Of a stretch of DNA of 64,000 nt, positions 19,101 to 26,460 are shown piece after piece. Both the position numbers and the translations under genes were made by a program. Positions within the stretch are counted from its first letter, which is position 1. Every line of letters begins with the position of its first letter. The DNA comes from an uncultured Bacteroidales bacterium (GTDB taxonomy: Bacteria; Bacteroidota; Bacteroidia; Bacteroidales; F082), in NCBI GenBank assembly GCA_946408345.1, contig CAMJRR010000004.1, positions 62,001-126,000 on the forward strand, in the 5' to 3' direction. Below the pieces are notes generated by a model. The model ran no database searches. It was not told the DNA's origin and saw nothing but the letters and a program-made list of their open reading frames with translations.

Positions 19101-19196
19101 TTTGGGATTGTCGGGAGTTTTGTCGGGCGTAGCAAATGCCAACAAACCGATGGCCACTAAGGCCACAGTCGCGATGATGATTCCGGTGCGTTTCAT
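13134..19196 (-). CDS. Alpha-2-macroglobulin-like (MG2) giant protein, thioester lost
   Basis: A 2,020-aa envelope protein with an N-terminal signal or anchor (GIIIATVALVAIGLLAFA). It has helical TPR-like sequence up to about residue 400, MG2-type domains (LFTDRAIYRPGQTVYFQGIV is the classical MG2 motif), an A2M domain (LRTNADGSATFSFTMPDALT RWRL), and an alpha/alpha barrel thioester-like domain (GGWPWMDGMPESPYIS). Where family members carry C-x-E-Q I read PYLANISTDRAETAF, so the reactive thioester is absent. The start is the ATG at 19196; the frame is open further to 19310 but lacks a signal peptide there. Bacterial homologues are thought to trap proteases in the envelope; the role without a thioester is unknown. 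A 25-bp REP-like palindrome arm is embedded in frame at 15101. Confidence 0.9.
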   Translation of the reverse strand: MKRTGIIIATVALVAIGLLAFATPDKTPDNPKTPKNNYETMWKKVKENLEKDLPESAEKELVAIEKQAEKDNNSTQLLKTWLYRQNIMQRTVEEDPEQAFIQYIEEKVGKLDVIHDALLHEEIAKAYAAYLDNNEWRINENLPIDGDLSKVEMKYWDKESFKTRINQHYDEALKPVEALKKAKTEDFMVLYENKNNNENYINYEASLFEFMFHRVANYYQGEANADDVEGETDAWWLPAKDFVKINLGITDNPLIKCLKIYQDLIAYNLKEKNEDVLIYNDFKRFGFVNSILRKDAQYQAAMEDLKAQHKDNPLSAEITSLIARSMMNQYESNSEDSTYFDNYKKAKAMCEEAIAKFPKSQGAKNCQNLINHIEEPQIDITLNSLQLPNEAIPAVLEYKNTTAPYYRIVKVNEKELSKLNNMQKEDLLKELNKKMPVAEQELILPAETDYRSHSTLIALPALEEGIYYLTATTKQGIKSEDKTLVLNFQVSNLGYIVDQKDEKMTVVTVDRKTGKTVEGVTVELYRREWDYKAREHKTIILTTVKSDKNGRAVLDGKVGSNNSFSINLRKDDDNLLSDRYFHLNEQYRNNNEIYETRLFTDRAIYRPGQTVYFQGIVTRKQGEDLSLVNHYSETVSFRDANWQEISSANFNTDEYGSFSGSFVIPTDRLNGVFHLNANRGSVTIRVEEYKRPTFEVTFEQPKEQYKLNQEVTVHGDVKAYAGFGLDDVEYTYRVVRKTSFPWRCWWWWYPVVDDEQITHGKARTDENGKFAVTFHLKPSKTIAPEKQPMFTYEIEVTATSKQGETHSDTYSIRAGYNEIAISTDLSRTIEKSELDKYQISVSNLSWQPAKSRISRKIYRYDDKAKINYFEAMQHLEVLDRQLHSDEQLNKLFPEYSFYDKRTKTLVDEAEIMVDDKAKFLEDKTLEPGEYVVELKSLDDPLAVTTEEFTVYENEAKKMPYTAMVWSDVDKSTAHPGDEIKLSIGSSAKDVDIWVQLLHGDEIRMDKKITLSNSVQTFTYKVTEGDRGGLDFRYVLVKENAFRTSDDHISVPFDNDDLDVKLATVRDKLSPGAEETWEVTVSDYKKKPLEAALLAGMYDASLDEFARNYWSFSMSPWGTRSFSFSTCAHDFTSSNTSLEYFYFAELFNFSLPSDAPFFDFGYGSGARRYRKGGRVLYDYVEESAPMMTGAVLEKSSNAVDYEVPLVAQNATDEEMVEISKQEGVYSYESGGQNEKPEEPVEPTLRENFNETAFFFPQLRTNADGSATFSFTMPDALTRWRLMLMAYTKDRKTGSKDYTFTSSKPVMIMADMPRYMYDNDELWFVANVINTGDEPVTPNAKLDIFDAGTMEPVNLIVMDGPSTGSGTCTIPMETIQPGRSKEVRWKVKGQYDLSLLAFRFTAYAGQFSDAEQHLLPVLSSEIFMTQTLPITVKAETEKTFDFEAIANPDSHERDYSLTLNFSTNPVWYAVQALPYLANISTDRAETAFYVFYANTLSSYIADHIPNLLNYIKKWQIETPDALLSQLEKDQDLKAIMLQETPWVLEAKSETEQRNRIASLFEINTLRGQQTRALQLIQQKQKYNGGWPWMDGMPESPYISTYILSGFGKLQKMGAWSSLSKADQNTAQSICDKAVRYLEYEVAETYRYMKAHSKGKDWPIGSSTLNELYALSFFEVQNSDRDFAKAKDYYLKSLDKEWTSFNFNQRSKGALVLYRNGNEKTAKLMIQSFKECAQKNEQIGMYWPKKYFSFESHIATHANIMAAFAEIDQNQEMIDELRVWLLTQKQTTMWENSASTADAIYALLMRGSDWFEEGKEVTLRFGNTPISTEGGVAGTGFIQRRWNANEVTTDMRQLTVNNPTNHLVWGGLFRQYFVPIDEVKSDESGFTIKRELFVETVTDKGKKLVPVEKQALKVGDKLTVKITFTSQQDMSFVFVKDLRAAGFEPIEQISRYEYNDRMSYYQTNTDTDMEFFIEFLPKGTHQLEYSMFVTKEGYLNNGYALIQCQYAPEFSAYSDGMRVKVGE
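15101..15125. repeat. REP-like palindrome arm inside the MG2/A2M coding sequence
   Basis: AGGTCCCTGAGC(CC)GTCGAAGGGCC is 25 bp. It is the same arm as the pair at 21149-21228 (about 2-3 mismatches). Read on the coding strand it specifies GPSTGSGT in frame. Confidence 0.85.
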
Positions 19197-19323
19197 TATG
19201 TTGAAGAGTTGATTGTTGAAGTGTTGAAGTGTTTTATGACTGCGCGACTTCGAGATGTGGGGGCTTCGGAACCCTATCTGGCTCGTAGTCTTGCAGTCAC
19301 GTAGTCTCACGTCAATATAAACG

Positions 19324-19331
19324 CAAAATTA
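19324..19331 (-). promoter_or_regulatory. -7 box for the MG2/A2M gene
   Basis: The minus strand reads TAATTTTG, matching TAnnTTTG, 127 bp upstream of the chosen ATG, giving an untranslated leader of about 120 nt. The leader contains repeated CTTCAACA-like words near its end. Confidence 0.45.
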
Positions 19332-19378
19332 GCAAATATCGTGCAAAACAATTCCGTTTTTAGTGTTAGAAATTTAAT

Positions 19379-19386
19379 TATCTTTG
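19379..19386 (+). promoter_or_regulatory. -7 box for the YhcG-like gene
   Basis: TATCTTTG lies 33 bp before the ATG at 19420. The TTG at 19384 lies inside the box and is therefore an unlikely start. Confidence 0.55.
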
Positions 19387-19419
19387 CACTCGGAAAAAAC
19401 ACATTCAACGAGCACAATC

Positions 19420-20649
19420 ATGGTAGCATTTGAACACTGTACAGAGAAGGATGGTACAAATAAAAGCACTGATGATTTTGAATTGCTTGTTGGAAATATT
19501 CAGTCGACAAGCCAGGCCTTACAAGAAGACGCTCGTTTGGTCATCAACCGCAACATTACGGCAAGAGCATGGTTGACAGGTTTTTATATTGTGGAATATG
19601 AGCAACACGGCAACGATAGGGCAAAGTATGGTGAGGGGCTGTTGAAGCGTTTGGCGGAAAGACTAAAAGACAAAAGTTGGAGCCAGACAAATCTAAAAAA
19701 CGCCCGGGCTTTTTATTTGACTTTCCCAGAAGTCTCACAACCAGTAGCACACTATCTCATGGAGCGTTTCGGAAAAAGTCAGGCAGTGACTGACCTTTTT
19801 CCATTACCTGATTCTCAAATGCTTACAAAAAGCCAAGCACTGCCTGACTTTTCTCAATATACACCTGAACAGGCAAAAATATCTTATGACGGATTCGCCA
19901 TGATGAATCCCAAAGGTGAAGTGATGCCAGTGCCACAAATGGTGTTTGACAGGCTATCATATACACATATTGCCATATTGGCCTATATAGACGACCCTTT
20001 GAAACGTGCGTTTTATGCTATTGAAGCTATGCGTGGTCCGTGGAGTTACCGAGAACTACAGCGCCAAATAGATTCCAACTACTACGAGCGAAGTGGCTGG
20101 AGCAAAAAGCCGGAAATGCTGTCAAGCAGAGTGAACGAAAAGGCAGAAAAACCATCGTTTCGTGAGGAACTCAAGTCGCACTATATCTTTGAATTTTTGG
20201 GACTTGCAGCAAAGAATGTCGTTGAGGAAGACGAACTCGAACAAGCTCTCATTGACCATTTGGAGGAGTTTATGCTTGAATTGGGTATGGGTTTCTGTTT
20301 GGAATCACGACAAAAGAAACTGCTCATCGACGACCGCTATTTCAAGGCGGACTTGGTGTTTTATCACCGTATCCTGAAATGCCATTGCATCGTGGAATTA
20401 AAAGCACATCGTCTTGACTATGCTGATATGGCACAACTTAACATGTACATCGAATACTATCGTCGCCATTATATGCAGACTGACGACAATCCGCCCGTTG
20501 GTTTACTGCTATGCACGGAATATGGTCAGGAGATGGTGGAATACGTAACTCCAAACATAGACCCAAACGTTTTCGTAGCCCAATACGAACTGCAGTTGCC
20601 GAGCAAAGAAAAGATAAAGGAATTCCTAATGAAGGAGAACCAAGGATAA
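19420..20649 (+). CDS. YhcG-type PD-(D/E)XK nuclease-domain protein (DUF1016)
   Basis: A 409-aa protein. The N-terminal DUF1016 helical/winged region (ARAWLTGFYIVEYEQHGNDR, YGEGLLKRLAERL, SQTNLKNARAFYLTFPE) is followed by a middle segment (ALLSYTHI-like DRLSYTHIAILAYIDDPLKR) and a C-terminal PD-(D/E)XK core with FKADLVFYH and CIVELKAHRLDYADMAQLN. Members occur widely next to restriction or mobile genes and are suspected defence or DNA-processing nucleases, but the exact role is not settled. It stands alone here between housekeeping genes, with its own promoter box. Confidence 0.85.
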   Translation: MVAFEHCTEKDGTNKSTDDFELLVGNIQSTSQALQEDARLVINRNITARAWLTGFYIVEYEQHGNDRAKYGEGLLKRLAERLKDKSWSQTNLKNARAFYLTFPEVSQPVAHYLMERFGKSQAVTDLFPLPDSQMLTKSQALPDFSQYTPEQAKISYDGFAMMNPKGEVMPVPQMVFDRLSYTHIAILAYIDDPLKRAFYAIEAMRGPWSYRELQRQIDSNYYERSGWSKKPEMLSSRVNEKAEKPSFREELKSHYIFEFLGLAAKNVVEEDELEQALIDHLEEFMLELGMGFCLESRQKKLLIDDRYFKADLVFYHRILKCHCIVELKAHRLDYADMAQLNMYIEYYRRHYMQTDDNPPVGLLLCTEYGQEMVEYVTPNIDPNVFVAQYELQLPSKEKIKEFLMKENQG

Positions 20650-20686
20650 GAATAGAAAAGTGAGGTTTGAATAATTTTTTAACCGC

Positions 20687-21532
20687 GTGAAAACATTAGA
20701 GCAAATCATCCACCCCATCGCCGCCGAATTAGCACAGTTTGAAGCCTTTTTCGAGAAAACCATGAACGCTGAAACCAAGCCCATGGACAACATCATGTAT
20801 TATGTGCTTGATTCAAGAGGCAAACGGATGCGACCCATTTTGGTGCTACTCAGCGCGAAACTTTTTGGCGAAATCAATAGTCAAACGTTGCGTGCAGCCA
20901 CCTTCGTTGAGATGGTACACAGCGCAACGCTTATTCACGACGACGTTGTGGATGACTCTAACTTGCGCCGCAATCATGCTTCGGTGAAAGCGCGTTTCGG
21001 TAATCTTTCGGCAGTTTTGGCAGGCGACTACCTTTTGGCCAAGGCCATGCTGCTCCTCGCCCAACCCAATGACTATGCTATTTTGCAAGAGATGCTCCAT
21101 ACCGCCGCCGCCATGAGCGAAGGGGAATTGATGCAGGGGGCATCCATTAGGTCCCTGAGTTCGTCGAAGGGCCAAGACAAAAATGTTGAAGCATATAAGG
21201 GTCGGCCCTTCGACAGGCTCAGGGACCTCAACTATCTTGATATCATCACCCGCAAAACTGCCATGCTGATGCGATCTTGCTGCGTGGCGGGTGCCCTTTC
21301 GGTGGATGCTTCGCCAGAACAGGTACGGCAAATTGCTGATTTCGGCATGAATTTCGGCATACTCTTCCAACTGCGTGACGATATCCTTGACAACGAAAAC
21401 GTTGCGCAAGCCCAGAGCCTCTTACCTATCTATCATGAAAAGACCTTGAAAGCCTTGGAAGGCTTTCCTCCTTTGGAAATCGTCGAGACATTGCGCGATT
21501 TGACTGCGTTTTGCGCGGAACGGGAATCTTAA
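20687..21532 (+). CDS. Short polyprenyl diphosphate synthase with a repeat-derived insertion
   Basis: This 281-aa trans-isoprenyl diphosphate synthase, GTG start (no in-frame ATG at the N-terminus), makes prenyl diphosphates for quinones or carrier lipids. The first Asp-rich motif region is HSATLIHDDVVDDSNLRR and the second is LRDDILDN. Two oddities: residues about 155-182 are coded by a paired REP-like palindrome (21149-21228) inserted in frame before YLDIITRKTAML. The C-terminus after the second Asp motif is also short: the family usually runs to about 320 aa with a conserved GK/P region that I do not see. Activity is therefore uncertain. Confidence 0.85.
   Translation: MKTLEQIIHPIAAELAQFEAFFEKTMNAETKPMDNIMYYVLDSRGKRMRPILVLLSAKLFGEINSQTLRAATFVEMVHSATLIHDDVVDDSNLRRNHASVKARFGNLSAVLAGDYLLAKAMLLLAQPNDYAILQEMLHTAAAMSEGELMQGASIRSLSSSKGQDKNVEAYKGRPFDRLRDLNYLDIITRKTAMLMRSCCVAGALSVDASPEQVRQIADFGMNFGILFQLRDDILDNENVAQAQSLLPIYHEKTLKALEGFPPLEIVETLRDLTAFCAERES
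21149..21228. repeat. Paired REP-like inverted repeat inserted in frame in the prenyl synthase gene
   Basis: Left arm 21149-21173 (AGGTCCCTGAG ... GAAGGGCC) and right arm 21204-21228 (GGCCCTTCGAC ... GGGACCT) are inverted, with 22 of 25 matching bases, and separated by 30 bp. The host reading frame stays open through both arms. The single arm at 15101 belongs to the same family. Confidence 0.88.
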
Positions 21533-21535
21533 ACC

Positions 21536-21742
21536 GCCTTCCATAGATTGACTACGTCGAATCTTCGATTTCCATGCGACCCCACATACCTCTGCAGGAA
21601 TGACATGGAAGGCTAGCTTCTATAAAAGCTCGAGCAGGTTTCAAATAGCAAATCATCCCTGCCTTAGTTGCAGGCCTCAACAGGTATGTCATCCCCACGT
21701 TGGCCATGTGGGCAAAGGCATGGGATCTATACCTGTTGAGGC
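21536..21742. repeat. Bipartite palindromic intergenic repeat, copy 2 (halves in swapped order)
   Basis: A type-B hairpin (21536-21613, GCCTTCCATAGATT to GGAATGACATGGAAGGC) is followed by a type-A hairpin (21673-21742, GGCCTCAACAGG to CCTGTTGAGGC). The B-then-A order differs from copies 1, 3 and 4, showing that the two hairpins are independent modules. Confidence 0.85.
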
Positions 21743-21793
21743 TGTCCTTAGTGCTTTTTTTCACATCTATGTCACCCATTCATTAAGTTTTCG

Positions 21794-21801
21794 TATTTTT
21801 G
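21794..21801 (+). promoter_or_regulatory. -7 box for ileS
   Basis: TATTTTTG matches TAnnTTTG, 26 bp before the ATG at 21828 and after the repeat block. Confidence 0.55.
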
Positions 21802-21827
21802 CGCCTTAATTTAGGATTCATAGAATT

Positions 21828-24800
21828 ATGAAAAACAACTACAAGGAATATAAACAGCTGAATCTCACCGAGACAGCTGATGCCATCCGCAAGTTTTGGG
21901 AAGAGAATGACACCTTCCAAAAAAGCCTTGATAATCGCGACAAGGACAACGCTTTTGTTTTCTTCGAAGGTCCACCGAGTGCCAATGGCACCCCGGGCAT
22001 CCACCATGTGATGGCCCGCTCCATCAAAGATGTGGTGTGCCGCTACCAAACCCTGAAAGGTAAACACGTCGTCCGTAAGGCCGGCTGGGACACCCACGGC
22101 CTGCCCGTGGAACTGGGCGTGGAGAAGAAACTTGGCATCACGAAGGAAGATATCGGCAAGAAGATCAGCGTCGATGACTACAACCGCGCCTGCCGTGAGG
22201 AGGTGATGAAATACAAGGACATGTGGGACGACCTCACCCGCAAGATGGGCTACTGGGTCAACCTCAACGATCCCTATATCACCTTCACCAACGACTACAT
22301 CGAGACCTTGTGGTTCCTGCTGAAAGACCTTTATAACAAAGGCCTGCTCTACAAAGGCTACACCATCCAGCCCTATTCGCCCGCTGCTGGCACCGGCCTC
22401 AGTTCGCACGAACTGAATATGCCCGGCTGCTATCGCGACGTGAAAGACCTCACTTGTGTTGCTTTGTTCCGCCTGAAGGCTCAACAAAGCAAGTTCACGA
22501 AGTTGCCTTTTGGCGTTGATGTGCCCTTTGGTCAGGTGCAGGTCATTGCTTGGACCACCACACCTTGGACTCTTCCAAGCAACACCGCCTTGTGTGTGGG
22601 TCCAAACATCGAATATAACCTTGTTCGCTCGGTCAACCCTGTGTCGGGTGAACCTACTTACCTCATCCTCGGCAAGCCGCTGATGGCCTCTTTCTTCCCC
22701 GCCGAAGAAGAGAAGCCCAGCTTTGAAGATTGGAAAGTAGGCGACAAGAAACTGCCTTACGAGGTGCTGGGCACAGTGAAAGGCAGCGAACTGGTTGGCC
22801 TCGAATACGAACAGCTGATTCCTTGGGTCAACCCGGGCGAAGGCGCCTTCCGCATCATCCCTGGCGACTATGTCACCACTGAAGACGGTACGGGCATCGT
22901 CCACATCGCCCCAACCTTTGGCGCCGATGACAAGCGCGTTGCTGCAGCCGCTGGCATCCCACCCTTGCAGATGATCGACAAGGACGGCAAGCCGCAACCT
23001 ATGGTCGACCGCACGGGTAAGTTCTTCCGCATCGAAGACCTTGACCCCGAGTTCGTCAAGAACTGCATGGACGTGGAGGCCTACCGTCCCTACGCTGGCC
23101 AGTTCGTGAAGAACGCCTACGACCCCACCAAGACCGAAAAGGACAAGAGCCTCGACGTTGACATCGTGATGCTCCTCAAGGAACAAGGCAAGCTCTTCAA
23201 GAGCGAGAAACATACGCACAACTACCCGCACTGCTGGCGCACCGACAAACCCGTGCTCTACTATCCCCTCGACAGCTGGTTCATCAAGACCACGGCCCTC
23301 AAAGACCGCATGATCGAACTCAACAAGACCATCAACTGGAAGCCCGAGGCTACGGGTAGCGGCCGTTTCGGCAACTGGCTGGAGAACCTCGTCGACTGGA
23401 ACCTCTCGCGTTCGCGTTACTGGGGCACACCGTTGCCCATCTGGCGCACCGAGGACGGCAAGGAAGAGATCTGCATCGGCAGTGTCGAAGAGCTCCGCAA
23501 CGAGATTAAGAAGTCCATCAAGGCGGGCTTCATGACTTCGAATCCATACGCTTCTGAAGACTATACGAAGTTTGATTTACACCGTCCTTATATCGACGGC
23601 GTGGTTTTGGTGTCACCTAGCGGCAAGAAGATGTTCCGAGAACCCGACCTTATCGACGTGTGGTTCGACAGCGGCGCCATGCCTTACGCCCAGTACCACT
23701 ACATGGGAGACAAGACGGGTCTTCCCTTCCCCGCCGACTTCATCGCTGAGGGCGTCGACCAGACCCGTGGCTGGTTCTTCACCCTGCATGCCATCGCCAC
23801 GATGTGCTTCGACAGTGTGGCCTACAAGAACGTGATTTCCAACGGCTTGGTGCTCGACAAGAACGGCAACAAGATGTCGAAACGTCTGGGCAATGCCGTC
23901 GACCCGTTTGGCGCCATCGAGAAATTTGGTGCCGATGCCGTTCGTTGGTACATGATTACCAACTCGCAGCCTTGGGACAACCTGAAGTTCGACGAGGCCG
24001 GTGTCGACGAGGTGCGCCGCAAGTTTTTCGGCACCCTTTACAACACCTATGCTTTCTTCGCCTTGTATGCCAACATCGACAAGTTCGATTATAGCCAAGC
24101 TGACATCGATATTAAAGACCGTCCCGAGATCGACCGTTGGATCCTTTCGGAGCTCAACTCCCTCATCCTCGAAGTCGACAACGCCTATCAGAGCTATGAG
24201 CCCACCCGTGCGGGTCGTGCCATCAGCGAGTTCGTGGATGCTCACCTCAGCAACTGGTACGTGCGCCTCTCGCGCCGCCGTTTCTGGAAGAGTGAAGACA
24301 ACCAAGACAAGCTGTCGGCCTACCAAACCCTCTACACCTGCCTCGAGACCATTGCACGCCTCATGTCGCCTATCGCACCCTTCTTCAGCGAACAACTCTA
24401 CCGCGACCTGAACAACGTCACGGGGCGCAACAAGGCCGAGTCCGTCCACCTGACCGACTTCCCCGTCGCTGACAAGACCTTCATCGACAAGGCCTTGGAG
24501 GAACGCATGGAAGCCGCTCAGCTCATCTCATCGTTGGTGCTCTCGCTGCGTAAGAAAGCCAACATCCGCGTGCGTCAGCCCCTGTCGAAGATCATGATCC
24601 CCGTCGCCAACGAGGAGATGAAAGCACAGATCGAGAAGGTGTCGCACCTCATCAAGAGCGAGGTCAACATCAAGGAAATCGAATTCCTCTCGCCCGACAA
24701 CAACATCCTGGTGAAGAACGTGAAGCCCAACTTCAAGACCTTGGGCAAGAAATATGGCAAGCAGATGAAACAAATCCAAGCCTACTTCACCAATATGAGC

Positions 24801-25235
24801 CAAGACGAGATCCACGCTTTCGAGAAGAACAACGGCACTCATCTCAATGTAGACGGTGTCGACGTCGAACTGACTCTTGAAGACGCCTTGATTTCTACAC
24901 AAGACATCCCCGGTTGGGCCGTCACCTCACAGGACGACCTCACCGTGGCACTCGACATGACTATCACCGATGAACTGATGCAAGAAGGCCTCGCCCGCGA
25001 GATCGTCAACCGCGTGCAGAACCTCCGCAAGACCGGTGGCTTCGAAGTCACCGACCGCATTGAACTGCTCATCGAAAAGAACGAAAAGATTGACGCTGCC
25101 ATCGAAAAGTTCGGCGACTACATCTGCACTGAGACCCTGGCCACTATCAATAAAGTGGATACATTGGAAGGTGTGGATGCCGAAGAATTGGTGGAAGGCG
25201 TTAATGTGAAATTGAAGATACAGAAAAAGCTATAA
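21828..25235 (+). CDS. ileS: Isoleucyl-tRNA synthetase with swapped HIGH motif (GIHH)
   Basis: This 1,135-aa class I synthetase charges tRNA-Ile. The N-terminal signature region is PSANGTPGIHHVMARSIKD, so the usual H-x-G-H reads G-I-H-H. The KMSKS loop reads NKMSKRLGN, as in the IleRS2 (eukaryote-like) subfamily. The editing domain (TTTPWTLPSNTALCV) and the anticodon-binding domain (HLSNWYVRLSRRRFW) are present. No zinc-finger end is seen; the C-terminus is the long IleRS2-type tail. The GXHH swap has been linked to very strong mupirocin resistance in some IleRS2 enzymes, so natural resistance is a reasonable inference here. Confidence 0.95.
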   Translation: MKNNYKEYKQLNLTETADAIRKFWEENDTFQKSLDNRDKDNAFVFFEGPPSANGTPGIHHVMARSIKDVVCRYQTLKGKHVVRKAGWDTHGLPVELGVEKKLGITKEDIGKKISVDDYNRACREEVMKYKDMWDDLTRKMGYWVNLNDPYITFTNDYIETLWFLLKDLYNKGLLYKGYTIQPYSPAAGTGLSSHELNMPGCYRDVKDLTCVALFRLKAQQSKFTKLPFGVDVPFGQVQVIAWTTTPWTLPSNTALCVGPNIEYNLVRSVNPVSGEPTYLILGKPLMASFFPAEEEKPSFEDWKVGDKKLPYEVLGTVKGSELVGLEYEQLIPWVNPGEGAFRIIPGDYVTTEDGTGIVHIAPTFGADDKRVAAAAGIPPLQMIDKDGKPQPMVDRTGKFFRIEDLDPEFVKNCMDVEAYRPYAGQFVKNAYDPTKTEKDKSLDVDIVMLLKEQGKLFKSEKHTHNYPHCWRTDKPVLYYPLDSWFIKTTALKDRMIELNKTINWKPEATGSGRFGNWLENLVDWNLSRSRYWGTPLPIWRTEDGKEEICIGSVEELRNEIKKSIKAGFMTSNPYASEDYTKFDLHRPYIDGVVLVSPSGKKMFREPDLIDVWFDSGAMPYAQYHYMGDKTGLPFPADFIAEGVDQTRGWFFTLHAIATMCFDSVAYKNVISNGLVLDKNGNKMSKRLGNAVDPFGAIEKFGADAVRWYMITNSQPWDNLKFDEAGVDEVRRKFFGTLYNTYAFFALYANIDKFDYSQADIDIKDRPEIDRWILSELNSLILEVDNAYQSYEPTRAGRAISEFVDAHLSNWYVRLSRRRFWKSEDNQDKLSAYQTLYTCLETIARLMSPIAPFFSEQLYRDLNNVTGRNKAESVHLTDFPVADKTFIDKALEERMEAAQLISSLVLSLRKKANIRVRQPLSKIMIPVANEEMKAQIEKVSHLIKSEVNIKEIEFLSPDNNILVKNVKPNFKTLGKKYGKQMKQIQAYFTNMSQDEIHAFEKNNGTHLNVDGVDVELTLEDALISTQDIPGWAVTSQDDLTVALDMTITDELMQEGLAREIVNRVQNLRKTGGFEVTDRIELLIEKNEKIDAAIEKFGDYICTETLATINKVDTLEGVDAEELVEGVNVKLKIQKKL

Positions 25236-25248
25236 GCCATCAGCAGTC

Positions 25249-25328
25249 AGCTATCAGCTCAGCAACACGCAAGCTGATAGCTGATTGCTGAAAGCTGAAA
25301 GCCACTGATTAACTGATTAACTGATTAA
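25249..25328. repeat. Short hairpin plus CTGATTAA triplet repeat
   Basis: AGCTATCAGCT (25249) and AGCTGATAGCT (25272) form a perfect 11-bp inverted pair after the ileS stop. CTGATTAA is then repeated three times in tandem at 25305-25328, just before the DksA-like ATG. Related AGCTATCAGC words recur at about 34520-34550. Confidence 0.8.
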
Positions 25329-25338
25329 CTATACGACT

Positions 25339-25728
25339 ATGGACACTAACAAAAAAGAACCACAGGTGCGCTATTCCGATGAAGACCTTGAGGAATTCAA
25401 AGCCCTGATACTCGAAAAGCTCGACCAAGCCAAATCCAGTTTGGAGACCTTACAGGCCAACCTCTCTGGCGGCGAACACAGCACCGACGACACCGCTCCC
25501 ACCTTCAAGGTGTTGGAAGATGGTTATGCCGTAGCACAGAAAGAAGAAAACGCCAAACTCGTGGCCCGTCAAGAGAAGTACATCCACAACCTTGAACTCG
25601 CCCTCATGCGTATTGAGAACAAGACCTATGGCGTGTGCTGCGAGACAGGCAAACTCATTCCAAAAGAAAGACTCCGCTGCGTGCCCATCACCACGCGCTG
25701 CCTTGACGCTAAACTGAAGAAAAAGTGA
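25339..25728 (+). CDS. TraR/DksA-family zinc-finger protein
   Basis: This 129-aa protein has an N-terminal coiled coil (EEFKALILEKLDQAKSSLE ...) and a C-terminal DksA-type finger region, YGVCCETGKLIPKERLRCVP followed by TTRCLDA, giving several cysteines for zinc. DksA-type proteins bind the RNA polymerase secondary channel; in Bacteroidota this gene is typically found immediately before lspA, as here (GTGA overlap). The regulatory target is unknown. Confidence 0.88.
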   Translation: MDTNKKEPQVRYSDEDLEEFKALILEKLDQAKSSLETLQANLSGGEHSTDDTAPTFKVLEDGYAVAQKEENAKLVARQEKYIHNLELALMRIENKTYGVCCETGKLIPKERLRCVPITTRCLDAKLKKK

Positions 25729-26366
25729 AAAAACAGGGCAATCACGGCCTCATTTGGTCGTTTGTGGTGATTTTTCTTGTCTTGCTCTTCGACCAAATCC
25801 TTAAGATTTGGGTGAAGACGAATATGTCCTTAGGCCAAGAGATTCCTGTTATCGGGAATTGGTTTAAGCTGTTGTTCATCGAAAACAATGGCATGGCCTT
25901 TGGTTGGCTTGGCGGAGGCGGATTCCTGAAATTAGCCTTAAGTCTCTTTAGGATTGTGGCCATCGTTGCCTTGTTTTGGATTTTGGTTCGTTTGTCGAAG
26001 AAAAACACCAAGTTTGGTGTGTTGTTTGGCATTGCCCTCATCACGGCAGGCGCGATAGGCAACATCATCGACAGCGTGTTTTATGGACGCATTTTCAGTG
26101 AGAGCACTTACACCCAAATAGCAACGCTCTTTCCCGATGGTGGCGGCTATGCTAGCTGGCTGCACGGACGCGTGGTCGATATGCTCTATTTTCCCATCAT
26201 CGATGTCGCCCGTGAGAATGCTACCTGGTTGCCTAATTTCTTCTTCAGTCCCGACGGACACTTCATCTTCTTCCGTCCTATATTTAATTTCGCTGATGCG
26301 GCTATTACCATTGGAGTGTTCTATATGTTGATCTTCCAGTGGAAATGGCTGAAGACGTTGAAATAA
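25725..26366 (+). CDS. lspA: Lipoprotein signal peptidase
   Basis: This 213-aa inner-membrane aspartyl peptidase cleaves prolipoproteins before the lipid-modified cysteine. Family motifs are FDQILKIWVKTNM near the N-terminus, ENNGMAFG, GAIGNIIDSVFYGRVVD-like GNIIDS ... HGRVVDMLYFP, and FNFADAAITIG with the second catalytic Asp. It is longer than the E. coli enzyme (164 aa) because of an insertion before HGRVVD, common in Bacteroidota. It starts with GTG overlapping the DksA-like stop and ends at a terminator. Confidence 0.95.
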   Translation: MKKQGNHGLIWSFVVIFLVLLFDQILKIWVKTNMSLGQEIPVIGNWFKLLFIENNGMAFGWLGGGGFLKLALSLFRIVAIVALFWILVRLSKKNTKFGVLFGIALITAGAIGNIIDSVFYGRIFSESTYTQIATLFPDGGGYASWLHGRVVDMLYFPIIDVARENATWLPNFFFSPDGHFIFFRPIFNFADAAITIGVFYMLIFQWKWLKTLK

Positions 26367-26384
26367 AACAGACCATAAAACAAT

Positions 26385-26414
26385 AAAATCCCGCCAATGC
26401 ATTGACGGGATTTT
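26385..26414. terminator. Bidirectional terminator between lspA and mutB
   Basis: AAAATCCCG(C)CAATG pairs with CATTG(A)CGGGATTTT: a 14-bp stem with A/T tracts at both ends, between convergent genes. Confidence 0.85.
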
Positions 26415-26460
26415 CAATTTTTACGCATGTAGAGACGCGCCATGGCACGTCTCTACCAAA

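Noticed and set aside
21783..23231. 482-aa open frame on the minus strand
   Set aside because: It is antisense to ileS over its full length and composed of codon-pattern shadow sequence (V/H/D/A rich) without family motifs.
23613..24449. 278-aa minus-strand frame within ileS
   Set aside because: Antisense shadow of a strongly supported coding region.
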